Assembly (NCBI GenBank): GCA_017465605.1
Contig: JAFTVW010000042.1
Location: 1-60,528, forward strand
From: Alistipes sp.
Lineage (GTDB): Bacteria; Bacteroidota; Bacteroidia; Bacteroidales; Rikenellaceae
Length of the DNA stretch: 60,528 nucleotides
Reading direction: 5' to 3'
The notes under the pieces: generated by a model
What the model was told of the DNA's origin: nothing
The model's database searches: none
The model's input: the letters and a program-made list of their open reading frames with translations, nothing else
Program-made: the position numbers and the translations under genes
Shown here: positions 44,480 to 52,989 of the stretch, one piece after another
Layout: the number at the start of each line of letters is the position of its first letter
How positions within the stretch are numbered: the stretch's first letter is position 1

Positions 44480-47400
44480 ATGAAGTTCAACGAGTACAAA
44501 GGTCTCGATCTGCCAAAGATTGCAGACGAGGTATTGAAACAGTGGGATACCAACGACACTTTCCACAAGAGTATCACCACACGAGAAGGTCACCCCACAT
44601 TCGTATTCTACGAGGGCCCTCCCTCGGCTAACGGTATGCCGGGTATTCACCACGTTATGGCTCGAACAATCAAAGATGTCATCTGCCGCTACAAGACTCA
44701 GCAGGGATACCTCGTTCACCGCAAGGCTGGTTGGGACACTCACGGTCTGCCCGTTGAGCTTGGTGTCGAGAAGAAACTCGGCATCACCAAAGAGGATATT
44801 GGCAAGAAAATCACCATCGAGGAGTACAACGACACCTGCCGCAAGGCTGTGATGGAGTTCACCGACATTTGGGAGGATTTGACTCACAAGATGGGTTATT
44901 GGGTGAATATGGACGACCCATATATCACCTACGACAACAAATATATCGAGACTCTATGGTGGCTTTTGAAGCAGCTCTTCGACAAGGGATTGCTCTACAA
45001 AGGCTACACCATTCAGCCCTACTCGCCCGCAGCAGGTACAGGCCTTTCGACTCACGAGTTGAACCAGCCGGGTTGCTACCGCGACGTGAAGGATACCACT
45101 ATGGTTGCTCAGTTCCGCATCTTGGAGCCTAAGGCCGAGATGGAGGGTTGGGGTACTCCCGTATTCTTGGCGTGGACCACAACACCCTGGACTTTGCCAT
45201 CAAATACTGCGCTCTGCGTTGGTCCAAAGATTGACTATGTAGCAGTTCGCACCTACAACGGCTATACAGGCGAGAAGATTACAGCCGTACTTGCCGAGCC
45301 ATTGCTCTACACTCACTTCAACAAGAAGGCCGAAGGTCTTGCTCTCGACTCATACAAGCAGGGCGACAAACTCATTCCTTTCGAGGTGGTTGGTCGTTGG
45401 AAAGGCCCTGAGTTGGTGGGTATGCACTACGAGCAGCTCATCAGCTGGGTTAAGCCCGTCGAGATGGACGAGGCAGGCAACTGGAAGTCGGCAGCCGACA
45501 AGGCATTCCGCGTAATTCCGGGAGATTATGTAACTGTGGAGGACGGTACAGGTATCGTTCACATTGCTCCCACATTTGGTGCCGACGATGCCTTCGTAGC
45601 TCGTCAGGCAGGAATCCCCTCGCTCTTTATGATTAACAAGCGCGGCGAGACTCGCCCGATGGTTGACTTGCAGGGTAAATTCTACTTAATGGAGGAGTTG
45701 GACGAGCAGTTTGTCAAGGAGTGTGTTGATGCTGAGGCTTACAAGGAGTACGAGGGCCGCTGGGTGAAGAATGCCTACGACCCACAATTCACCGTTGACG
45801 GAAAGTATGACGAGGCTGCGGCACAAGCCGCCGAGTCACTCGACGTATATATCGCTATCAACTTGAAGGGCGTAAACAAAGCCTTCAAGATTGAGAAGCA
45901 CACCCACAACTATCCCCACTGCTGGCGTACCGACAAGCCTGTGCTTTACTACCCACTGGATTCGTGGTTTATCCGCACAACAGCTCTCAAAGAGCGTATG
46001 ATGGAGCTCAACACCACAATCCACTGGAAGCCTGAGTCAACAGGTACGGGTCGTTTCGGCAAGTGGTTGGAGAATCTGAACGATTGGAACTTGTCGCGTT
46101 CACGTTTCTGGGGCACTCCATTGCCTGTATGGGCTACTGAGGATCGCTCGGAATTGAAGTGCATCGGCTCAATCGAGGAGCTTATGGCTGAGATTGAGAA
46201 GAGTATCGCAGCAGGCAATATGACCGAAAATCCATACAAGAACTTCAAGGTGGGCGATATGTCGAAGGAGAACTACTCAACAGAGAATATCGACCTGCAC
46301 CGTCCCTACGTTGATTCAATCATCTTGACCTCATCGAAGGGTGAGCCTATGAAGCGCGAGAGCGACCTTATCGACGTATGGTTTGATTCGGGCGCTATGC
46401 CTTACGCTCAGATTCACTACCCATTCGAGAACGGCGGTACGGACTTCAACGAGGTATTCCCAGCTGATTTCATCGCCGAAGGTGTTGACCCGACTCGTGG
46501 TTGGTTCTTCACATTGCACGCCATCGCGACAATGCTCTTCGACTCGGTTGCATTCAAGAATATCATCTCTAACGGTTTGGTATTGGACAAGAACGGCAAC
46601 AAGATGTCGAAGCGTTTGGGCAATGCAGTTGACCCATTTGAGGTACTCTCAACCTACGGTGCCGACGCTACTCGCTGGTATATGATTTCAAACTCACAGC
46701 CCTGGGATAACTTGAAGTTCGACAAAGAGGGTGTTGACGAGGTACGTCGCAAGTTCTTCGGCACACTCTACAACACATACTCATTCTTCGCTTTGTATGC
46801 CAACGTCGATGGCTTCACAGGCAAGGAGGCTGAGATTCCCGTTGAGCAGCGTCCCGAGATTGACCGTTGGATTATCTCATTGCTGAATACTTTGGTTAAA
46901 GACGTAACTACATACCTGAACGACTACGACCCAACCCCTGCGGCACGAGCTATTCAGGAGTTTGTGGGCGAGAATCTCTCGAACTGGTATGTGCGCTTGA
47001 ATCGTAAGCGTTTCTGGGGTGGCGGTATGAGCGAAGATAAGTTGGCTGCTTACCAGACTCTCTACACTTGCTTGGAGACTGTGGCTAAGTTGGCTGCTCC
47101 ATTTGCACCATTTATTGCCGACCGTATCTTCACCGATTTGAATGCTTTGAGCGGCCGTCACTCGGAGGAGTCGGTACACATTGCTCAGTTCCCGACAGCC
47201 GACGAGTCACTCATCAACAACGATTTGGAGCAAACTATGGATATCGCACAGCGCGTTTCGTCGATGGTACTCGCTCTGCGTCGCAAGGTAAACATCAAGG
47301 TTCGCCAGCCACTCACAAAGATTCTTATCCCCGTACTTGACCCCGATATGGCTCGCCACATTGAGGCTGTGAAGGGCTTGATTATGAGCGAGGTGAACGT

Positions 47401-47968
47401 GAAGGACATCGAGCTTTTGAACGATACGACGGGCATTATCACCAAGCGTATCAAGCTCAACTTCAAGCACTTCTGCCAGCGTTACGCAAAGCTCGCCAAG
47501 CAGATGGCAGCTATGGCCGCAACATTCTCGCAGGAGCAGATTGCAGCCATCGAGTCAGCAGCCGAAACCACTCTCGACATCGCAGGCGAGACTATCACAG
47601 TAACCGCTGCCGACTTTGAAATCACCTCGGAGGATATGCCGGGTTGGTTGGTTGCATCGGAGGGTAAGCTCACCGTAGCACTCGATATCACCGTGACCGA
47701 CGAGTTGCGTCGCGAAGGTGTGGCACGCGAGTTGATTAATCGAATTCAGAATATCCGCAAGGATTCGGGATTCGAGGTGACCGACAAGATTCGTGTTGAG
47801 ATTGAGCAGAAAGAGCTTGTTGCAGGTGCAATCGAGCATTTTGCCGACTACATCGCATCGCAGACTTTGGCAACCGAGGTTAAGGCATCGGCAGCTCCAC
47901 AAGGTGCTGTGGTGGTAGATTCGGAGGTTGACGACGAGAGTTTGAAGATTGCTGTCACTCGCTTGTAG
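44480..47968 (+). CDS. ileS: Isoleucyl-tRNA synthetase
   Basis: A 1162-residue class Ia synthetase charging tRNA-Ile. The HIGH-type motif is GPPSANGMPGIHH (about residues 46-58) and KMSKR is GNKMSKRLGN (about 705). Between them is the large CP1 editing domain with the WTTTPWTLPSNTAL motif (about 232-245). The anticodon-binding domain and a C-terminal extension follow. It is longer than E. coli IleS (938) and lacks its C-terminal zinc finger. It resembles the IleS2/eukaryote-like type, in which characterised members are less sensitive to mupirocin; resistance here is inference. Confidence 0.95.
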   Translation: MKFNEYKGLDLPKIADEVLKQWDTNDTFHKSITTREGHPTFVFYEGPPSANGMPGIHHVMARTIKDVICRYKTQQGYLVHRKAGWDTHGLPVELGVEKKLGITKEDIGKKITIEEYNDTCRKAVMEFTDIWEDLTHKMGYWVNMDDPYITYDNKYIETLWWLLKQLFDKGLLYKGYTIQPYSPAAGTGLSTHELNQPGCYRDVKDTTMVAQFRILEPKAEMEGWGTPVFLAWTTTPWTLPSNTALCVGPKIDYVAVRTYNGYTGEKITAVLAEPLLYTHFNKKAEGLALDSYKQGDKLIPFEVVGRWKGPELVGMHYEQLISWVKPVEMDEAGNWKSAADKAFRVIPGDYVTVEDGTGIVHIAPTFGADDAFVARQAGIPSLFMINKRGETRPMVDLQGKFYLMEELDEQFVKECVDAEAYKEYEGRWVKNAYDPQFTVDGKYDEAAAQAAESLDVYIAINLKGVNKAFKIEKHTHNYPHCWRTDKPVLYYPLDSWFIRTTALKERMMELNTTIHWKPESTGTGRFGKWLENLNDWNLSRSRFWGTPLPVWATEDRSELKCIGSIEELMAEIEKSIAAGNMTENPYKNFKVGDMSKENYSTENIDLHRPYVDSIILTSSKGEPMKRESDLIDVWFDSGAMPYAQIHYPFENGGTDFNEVFPADFIAEGVDPTRGWFFTLHAIATMLFDSVAFKNIISNGLVLDKNGNKMSKRLGNAVDPFEVLSTYGADATRWYMISNSQPWDNLKFDKEGVDEVRRKFFGTLYNTYSFFALYANVDGFTGKEAEIPVEQRPEIDRWIISLLNTLVKDVTTYLNDYDPTPAARAIQEFVGENLSNWYVRLNRKRFWGGGMSEDKLAAYQTLYTCLETVAKLAAPFAPFIADRIFTDLNALSGRHSEESVHIAQFPTADESLINNDLEQTMDIAQRVSSMVLALRRKVNIKVRQPLTKILIPVLDPDMARHIEAVKGLIMSEVNVKDIELLNDTTGIITKRIKLNFKHFCQRYAKLAKQMAAMAATFSQEQIAAIESAAETTLDIAGETITVTAADFEITSEDMPGWLVASEGKLTVALDITVTDELRREGVARELINRIQNIRKDSGFEVTDKIRVEIEQKELVAGAIEHFADYIASQTLATEVKASAAPQGAVVVDSEVDDESLKIAVTRL

Positions 47969-48090
47969 TCCATCATATTATATGTTTTTAGGGTAAAGAT
48001 TTGTTTATTAGTAAAATTTAACTTATCTTTACATAAACAAGGGGTGGCTACAACTCCCCAAAACCTTGCTAACCTAAAACATTTACGATT

Positions 48091-48471
48091 ATGGCAGAAG
48101 AGAGTTTGAGATATGGAGATGCCGATTTGGCTGAATTCAAGAAGATTATCTTGAAGAAACTCGAGCAGGCAAAAGCCGATTACGAGTTGTTGCGTTCTAA
48201 CATCACTCACTCGGGAGATAACGACACGCAAGACACCTCTCCTACTTTCAAAGTATTGGAGGAGGGTGCTGCCACTCTTTCGAAGGAGGAGACAGGTCGT
48301 TTGGCTGCTCACCAGATGAAGTTTATCCGCAATTTGGAGATGGCTTTGGTGAGAGTAGAGAACAAGACCTATGGAATCTGCAAGACCACAGGAAAGCTAA
48401 TTCCAAAGGAGCGTCTGATGCGTGTTCCCCACGCAACAGAGTGCATTGAGGCAAAGGAGCGACGCAAATAA
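48091..48471 (+). CDS. TraR/DksA-family protein with reduced zinc site
   Basis: A 126-residue DksA-like RNA-polymerase secondary-channel protein: a long N-terminal coiled-coil hairpin (about residues 10-90) and a C-terminal zinc-finger region YGICKTTGKLIPKERL (about 95-110). Only two Cys remain (CKTTGK and ATECIEA). In DksA four Cys bind zinc, so metal binding is doubtful, though the fold may persist. It starts 122 bp after ileS, with a TATCTTTA -7-like box in between. Confidence 0.85.
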   Translation: MAEESLRYGDADLAEFKKIILKKLEQAKADYELLRSNITHSGDNDTQDTSPTFKVLEEGAATLSKEETGRLAAHQMKFIRNLEMALVRVENKTYGICKTTGKLIPKERLMRVPHATECIEAKERRK

Positions 48472-48481
48472 ATTGTTCCCG

Positions 48482-48602
48482 AGGGGCGTGTGATGTGCAG
48501 AGGGCGTGTGAAGTGCAGGGGGCGTGACTGCGCACTCGGAAAGGAGCAAGCGACGAAGCCGAAAATGAGCAAGCGTATGATTGGAAAGAGCAAGCGTGTG
48601 AT
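48482..48602. repeat. Degenerate tandem repeats
   Basis: Three imperfect ~18-bp units built on GGGCGTGTGAwGTGCAG (48485-48535) are followed by three ~25-bp units built on GAGCAAGCG (48543-48600). No gene overlaps them. Confidence 0.75.
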
Positions 48603-48708
48603 GCGAAGGCTCGGAGCTAAGTAGGATATGCAGGTTTGGGGCAGTTATGTTATGCACAGTCCCAAATAGTGGTAAGTTGCGAGCTCAGATAGAGGCAATA
48701 TGCAAAAG

Positions 48709-48757
48709 CGTAGCGGTCAGTCTAACTACGAAAGGTTAGGCGGACCGCTATGTTTTA
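48709..48757. terminator. Hairpin between the DksA-like and cupin genes
   Basis: TAGCGGTC/GACCGCTA (48711-48718 with 48743-48750) encloses CTAAC/GTTAG. TTTT follows on the + strand. It lies between convergent genes and could end both transcripts. Confidence 0.7.
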
Positions 48758-48776
48758 TATCTCCATCAAATCTAAA

Positions 48777-49328
48777 TCACTCCACAACCTCGTACGTTAG
48801 ACCTTGCAGAGCATCATCGGAGTAGATATGCAGACTATGTCCCCTCTCACTCAGGCAGGTTATACGGTGAATATGGTTATCGAATTGCCCCTCCTCTCCC
48901 ACCGAGTAGAGCGACAGCGGAGCTTTTATCTCCAAAGTCTTGACCAATCGTGCGCGCCCCTCACCAGCAGGCTCGAAAATTTCAACACGAAATTCACCAT
49001 CGGCAAAGTTATAACCTGCAAATTGCGGGTGCGAATGAACGCTGGTCGTATTGCCACGTTTCCAGCCCATAACTATCGCCTCCCAACCCGATTTGGAACG
49101 GCCTAAATATGTGCGGCTATAAGCCGTATCTGAAAAATTATCGAACTCAGCCAATGAGTTATGTGCGAGCCACTCGGAAACATACTCTTTAAGCAGCTCC
49201 CCCAGCTCATTATCAATCACTCGGTTGTCACACATAGCCACAACACCGTCAAAGAAGTTCTCATAACCCGTTTTAGAGTTCACCGGCTCCGAAAATTTAT
49301 CTGCTACTCTCTGTTGCTTCATAATCAT
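48777..49328 (-). CDS. Cysteine dioxygenase-like cupin protein
   Basis: A 183-residue cupin resembling type I cysteine dioxygenase, which oxidises cysteine to cysteine sulfinate with a non-haem iron. The three-His iron site fits TTSVHSHPQFAGYNFADGEF (HxH, about residues 95-99) and NHIHRI (about 149-154). The bacterial form lacks the Cys-Tyr cofactor Cys at the G of the first cupin motif. Substrate could be cysteine or another thiol. Monocistronic, with a TAATTTTG -7-like box at 49345-49352. Confidence 0.75.
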   Translation of the reverse strand: MIMKQQRVADKFSEPVNSKTGYENFFDGVVAMCDNRVIDNELGELLKEYVSEWLAHNSLAEFDNFSDTAYSRTYLGRSKSGWEAIVMGWKRGNTTSVHSHPQFAGYNFADGEFRVEIFEPAGEGRARLVKTLEIKAPLSLYSVGEEGQFDNHIHRITCLSERGHSLHIYSDDALQGLTYEVVE

Positions 49329-49464
49329 AGAATGCTTACTTTGACAAAATTATAAAGCCTCGATGGATTCTTTATTAGTATAAATACCTAATTTACTCTC
49401 TCTTCCACTTCTCCACTCTCTATTCCACACACTTCCACCCCACTCCGAGCATAAAGAAACAACA

Positions 49465-49491
49465 AAGGCTGCCCAATTGATGGACAGCCTT
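49465..49491 (-). terminator. Terminator of rplS
   Basis: AAGGCTGTCC and GGGCAGCCTT on the minus strand form a hairpin 27 bases after the rplS stop, followed by TGTTGTTTC. Confidence 0.75.
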
Positions 49492-49518
49492 GTTTCTGAA
49501 CGAAGTAGCAACAGTGTA

Positions 49519-49887
49519 CTACTTTGAAATGCGACGCTCCTTGATACGAGCCTTCTTACCTGTAAGGTTACGCAAGTAGTAGATACGAGCACGACGTACA
49601 ACACCATACTTGTTCACCTCGATCTTGTCGATGTGTGGTGAGTAAAGTGGGAAGATACGCTCAACGCCTACACCGTTAGAAATCTTACGGATTGTAAACA
49701 TCTTAGTCTTGCCTGTACCCTTAATCTGGATAACTACACCACGGAAGCTCTGCAAACGCTCCTTGTTACCCTCTACGATACGGTAAGTTACGGTGATTGT
49801 GTCACCTGCTGCGAACTGAGGTACATCTGCCTCGCCCTTAGTCCACATCTGCTCGTTAACGAGCTTAATGATAGCATCTTTGTTCAT
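49519..49887 (-). CDS. rplS: 50S ribosomal protein L19
   Basis: A 122-residue L19, at the 30S-50S interface. The diagnostic core [20 protein letters not shown] and [20 protein letters not shown] (about residues 46-90) is present, and the end is lysine/arginine-rich. The start at 49887 ([10 protein letters not shown]) is chosen over an upstream ATG because it gives the family start. It has a strong promoter and an unusually long ~165-nt leader. Confidence 0.96.
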   Translation of the reverse strand: MNKDAIIKLVNEQMWTKGEADVPQFAAGDTITVTYRIVEGNKERLQSFRGVVIQIKGTGKTKMFTIRKISNGVGVERIFPLYSPHIDKIEVNKYGVVRRARIYYLRNLTGKKARIKERRISK

Positions 49888-50053
49888 TGTTGCAACAAAT
49901 ATTAAAATTAATCGTTCAACATTATCGCTGCGCAAGATTTACCATACAGCCCATTGGCTTGTAATCCCGATGGTGATACTCCTTGCTTGAAGCCTAAGCC
50001 CCACACAAAAGTTCCATCTTTTAACCTTACACCCTATATAAGAGGTTGATACG
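49888..50053 (-). promoter_or_regulatory. Long 5' leader of rplS
   Basis: From the predicted start near 50053 to the ATG is ~165 nt without a credible reading frame. It contains a TACAAGCC...GGGCTGTA hairpin and GGCTTAGGCTTCAAGC. Ribosomal protein leaders of this kind often bind their own product; that is inference here. Confidence 0.45.
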
Positions 50054-50059
50054 GGAGTG

Positions 50060-50090
50060 CAAAGATATGCCTAAAATTTCAAAAATCAAA
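50060..50090 (-). promoter_or_regulatory. Promoter of rplS
   Basis: On the minus strand TTTG (50090-50087), a 19-base spacer, and TATCTTTG (50067-50060) match the Bacteroidota consensus exactly. Confidence 0.88.
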
Positions 50091-50178
50091 ATCTTGCAAT
50101 TAAAAATTGCTCTCCAAGAGCCAGATGCGCCAATTCCTACCGCCCGAAACGCCCTCCCAAAAGCCAACTCTGCCACAC

Positions 50179-51168
50179 CTACAAGCACATCACCACGCAA
50201 TTCAGCGCAACGGCAAGCAGTAGCAAGCGGTACATTGTCTCGGTAAAACCCGTACCCATACGCACAAAGATAAGCGGCAACATCATCGACACAGGCACTG
50301 CAAACAGAGCAAACTGAGTAGCCGTACAACTCGGCAAAAAGAACATACCCACAAGCAGAGCAAGCATCAAGCCATTGAATTGCATCGCCACGCGCGACTT
50401 CACCTTCAAAGAGTATTTATCGGAGATAATCAGCGTCAGAGCACACATCGTCATCACGAGCAACACTCCCAAAAGCAACACACTCGCAGGATTGATTGTT
50501 CCAAAGAAACTGAACTCGCTCGGCGTAAATACAGCATTGTAAATTTGTATGGCAGGCTCTACGAAACCTTTACCCGCACACCAGCTCCAATAGCATATCG
50601 CAGCAGGCGGGAACAACAAACTTGCCAACGTCACCAACTCATCGCGCCACGAAGCCCGCACAAACAACACTATAATCGGCAGTGCCACATAAAACAGAGA
50701 GGCAGGTGCATAGACCAGTGGCAACAATCCAAAATAGAGCATCGATAGCGATAGGTCGGAATATGAGCCACTACGCATAATAAATCGCTGCATATATTTG
50801 GTTGCAAGCAACATAACCGCCATTGCCACAGCCGACAGCAGATAGTCGCCACTAACCATTACAGCCGTTGCAACCACACCAAAAAGCGAAATTCCCATCA
50901 ACGTATATGCAGGATAGAGCGACAACCTCACACCATATCGGCCCGCGTTCAATCCCGCCACGATAATTGCCAATGCCCAAATTAAGGCCGCAAAAACGGG
51001 AATACGCAACTGCACAGTCTGCAACAGATGACCTATGGGAGTCGAGACATTGGGGATTGCCTCATCGCCCGATGGGAATATCGTAGAGCGTAAAGTACAG
51101 ACTACGGCTACAACGATGAGTGTTACCGTAAGGTCAAATATGCGGTGTTGAGATACTTTTCGTGCCAT
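50179..51168 (-). CDS. Polytopic membrane protein of unknown function
   Basis: A 329-residue protein with about nine or ten hydrophobic segments and short loops (for example PSGDEAIPNVSTPIG, about residues 32-46, probably periplasmic). I recognise no transporter or enzyme motif. Size and topology resemble uncharacterised Bacteroidota membrane proteins that accompany envelope genes. It is alone, divergent from rnhB, and its end is ~90 bp upstream of the rplS promoter. Confidence 0.7.
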   Translation of the reverse strand: MARKVSQHRIFDLTVTLIVVAVVCTLRSTIFPSGDEAIPNVSTPIGHLLQTVQLRIPVFAALIWALAIIVAGLNAGRYGVRLSLYPAYTLMGISLFGVVATAVMVSGDYLLSAVAMAVMLLATKYMQRFIMRSGSYSDLSLSMLYFGLLPLVYAPASLFYVALPIIVLFVRASWRDELVTLASLLFPPAAICYWSWCAGKGFVEPAIQIYNAVFTPSEFSFFGTINPASVLLLGVLLVMTMCALTLIISDKYSLKVKSRVAMQFNGLMLALLVGMFFLPSCTATQFALFAVPVSMMLPLIFVRMGTGFTETMYRLLLLAVALNCVVMCL

Positions 51169-51259
51169 CAGTACTGAATTAATATAAAAGCGGCCTACGG
51201 CCGTAGGCTTCCAACGTTACAAATTTACGAAAAAAGCGTGCAAGTCGCCAAAATATTCG

Positions 51260-51267
51260 TAACTTTG
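51260..51267 (+). promoter_or_regulatory. -7 box just before rnhB
   Basis: TAACTTTG matches TAnnTTTG and lies only 7 bases before the rnhB ATG. If used, the mRNA would start at or next to the start codon and be leaderless. No good -33 is evident. Confidence 0.5.
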
Positions 51268-51274
51268 TTCAGCT

Positions 51275-51871
51275 ATGCTTGAAAATTCTTTTCAAACCTC
51301 TCTCCGAGAGGCAGGTTGCGACGAGGCAGGACGTGGGTGCTTGGCGGGTAGTGTATTCGCCGCAGCTGTCATTTTGCCGACCGATTTCTATCACCCGCTA
51401 CTCAACGATTCAAAGCAGATGACTGAGCGTCAGCGCAATATGCTACGCCCAATAATCGAGCAAGAGGCCATCGCTTGGGCCGTAGCCGAGATTACAGCCG
51501 AGCGTATCGACGAGATAAACATCTTGAAGGCTTCGATAGAGGGTATGAACACTGCCGCCGCAAACCTGAAAGTGCCAGCCGAATTTTTAGCCATCGACGG
51601 CAATAGATTTATCTCCTACTCAGGCTTGCCCTACGAGTGCATCGTTAAGGGAGATGGGAAGTATGCCAACATAGCAGCTGCATCGGTATTGGCAAAGACT
51701 CACCGCGACGAGTATATGCTGCGTCTGCACGAGGAGTACCCTCACTATGGCTGGGACCGCAATAAAGGCTATCCCACCAAAGAGCATCGCTTGGCTATCC
51801 GAGAGTATGGTCTTACCCCATACCATCGCCTATCGTTCAACCACGACCGAGGACAGTTGGAGTTGTTTTAG
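51275..51871 (+). CDS. rnhB: Ribonuclease HII
   Basis: A 198-residue type 2 RNase H that cuts at ribonucleotides in DNA and RNA-DNA hybrids. The active-site start AGCDEAGRGCLAG (about residues 13-25) holds the first Asp and Glu; further acidic residues fit NDSKQMT and the AIDGN region (about 109). GDGKYANIAAASVLAKTHRD is also typical. The ATG at 51275 gives a family-like N-terminus, so the close -7 box suggests a leaderless mRNA. Confidence 0.95.
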   Translation: MLENSFQTSLREAGCDEAGRGCLAGSVFAAAVILPTDFYHPLLNDSKQMTERQRNMLRPIIEQEAIAWAVAEITAERIDEINILKASIEGMNTAAANLKVPAEFLAIDGNRFISYSGLPYECIVKGDGKYANIAAASVLAKTHRDEYMLRLHEEYPHYGWDRNKGYPTKEHRLAIREYGLTPYHRLSFNHDRGQLELF

Positions 51872-51890
51872 CAGAACGCATCTAAATACG

Positions 51891-52185
51891 TCATTTCATA
51901 TTTTCGAGGTCTCGCGACCTTTTTATGAGTGTAAGTAAAATAATCATAGAAGAGTTGTAAAACTCAAAATGTTGAAATCAACCGCTTATTTAAGGCCTTG
52001 CAGTGTGCGACAACAAAAAACTCTCCCTCTAAGGCAAGAGGGAGTGCCCGAAGGGGAGGGAGTGTGTCTTTTGCTGCAATGTTTATTCTTTGGGGCGTGG
52101 TGTATTATAAGGTAGATTCTTACATTTTTGTATGGTAGCTGATAGCATCACCGACCCTTTCCAATACAAAAATGTCAGAATGACG
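51891..52185 (+). repeat. Dispersed repeat, direct copy 1
   Basis: First of two direct ~270-300-bp copies. It starts TCATTTCATATTTTCG and ends at TGTCAGAATGACG. It contains CTCCCTCTAAGGCAAGAGGGAG and ACATTTTTGTAT...ATACAAAAATGT inverted repeats. It is non-coding. Confidence 0.88.
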
Positions 52186-52228
52186 TATTTGTTTTTTATA
52201 CACACGTTATTACACAATAAATATCACA

Positions 52229-52500
52229 TCATTTCATATTTTCGCATCAACAGCCAGCGGTGATATTATCAGCATCTATGCGAAAATGTTGAAATCTACC
52301 GCTTAATTACGGCCTTGCAGTGTGCGACAACAAAAAACTCTCCCTCTAAGTTAGAGGGAGTCCCCAAAGGGGAGGGAGTGTGTCTTTGCTGCAATGTTTA
52401 TTCTTTAGGGCGTGGTGTATTATAAGGTAGATTCTTACATTTTTGTATGGTAGCTGATAGCATCACCGACCCTTTCCAATACAAAAATGTCAGAATGACG
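52229..52500 (+). repeat. Dispersed repeat, direct copy 2
   Basis: Second copy, ~90% alike over the last 200 bases. The left portion has a TTTCATATTTTCGCAT...ATGCGAAAATGTTGAAA inverted repeat. Together with copy 1 it fills most of the 786-base gap between rnhB and the VOC gene, in which I see no gene. Confidence 0.88.
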
Positions 52501-52589
52501 CAGTCTTACGACTGTTTTATGATTCCCTCGACACCCAATAATAAAGGAATACTCTATCCAACTCGATGTTAGATAGAGTATTAACTGAT

Positions 52590-52620
52590 TTTGAATTTTG
52601 AATTCTGAATTTTGAATTTC
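52590..52620 (-). repeat. TTCAAAA-type heptad array
   Basis: Four imperfect heptads (TTTTGAA on the + strand), nearly identical to 44312-44340. Confidence 0.8.
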
Positions 52621-52628
52621 TTTTGGCA

Positions 52629-52657
52629 GCCGCCAAAAGAGCCAAATTAGACGATTT
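52629..52657 (+). repeat. Hairpin element fragment (right arm)
   Basis: CCGCCAAAAGAGCCAAATTAGACGATTTTTA matches the right arm of copy 8 and ends against the stop codon of the VOC gene. Core and left arm are missing. Confidence 0.8.
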
Positions 52658-52969
52658 TTACTTGAATTCGTTGAACTCAATAGCTACACCCTCCTCCTCT
52701 ACAAAGGCCAAAAGCATATGTCCCATATCGAATGGGCCAAAGAGAAGTTTTGTGTCTTTGATAGCCTCCTCGATATTGGGGACTGCATAAGCTATATGAG
52801 CCTGCTGCTGCATAAGCTGTGGGAGCGGAGTATCGGGCTCGAAATACAAAAACTCAATCTTATTGGGGCTCTGCGAGCAATCGGTGATATGAACCTTCAA
52901 AGGCTCAACATAAATCATACCCTCCATCTTCTCTTGGAGGACCATACCTACGTGATTAAATGTTCTCAT
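52658..52969 (-). CDS. VOC-superfamily protein
   Basis: A 103-residue single-module vicinal-oxygen-chelate (glyoxalase-fold) protein. FNHVGMVL at the start gives a His ligand, and GHMLLAFVEEEGVAIEFNEF at the end gives the usual C-terminal Glu. Members are isomerases, lyases, dioxygenases or binding proteins, and no more precise call is justified. It is 20 bp after the cupin gene at 52990 and probably shares its function. Confidence 0.72.
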   Translation of the reverse strand: MRTFNHVGMVLQEKMEGMIYVEPLKVHITDCSQSPNKIEFLYFEPDTPLPQLMQQQAHIAYAVPNIEEAIKDTKLLFGPFDMGHMLLAFVEEEGVAIEFNEFK

Positions 52970-52989
52970 ATCGTCTCTATTTTAAGGTA

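Noticed and set aside
48482-48602. CRISPR-like array
   Set aside because: Units are imperfect, adjacent without unique spacers of constant length, and there are no cas genes in the window.
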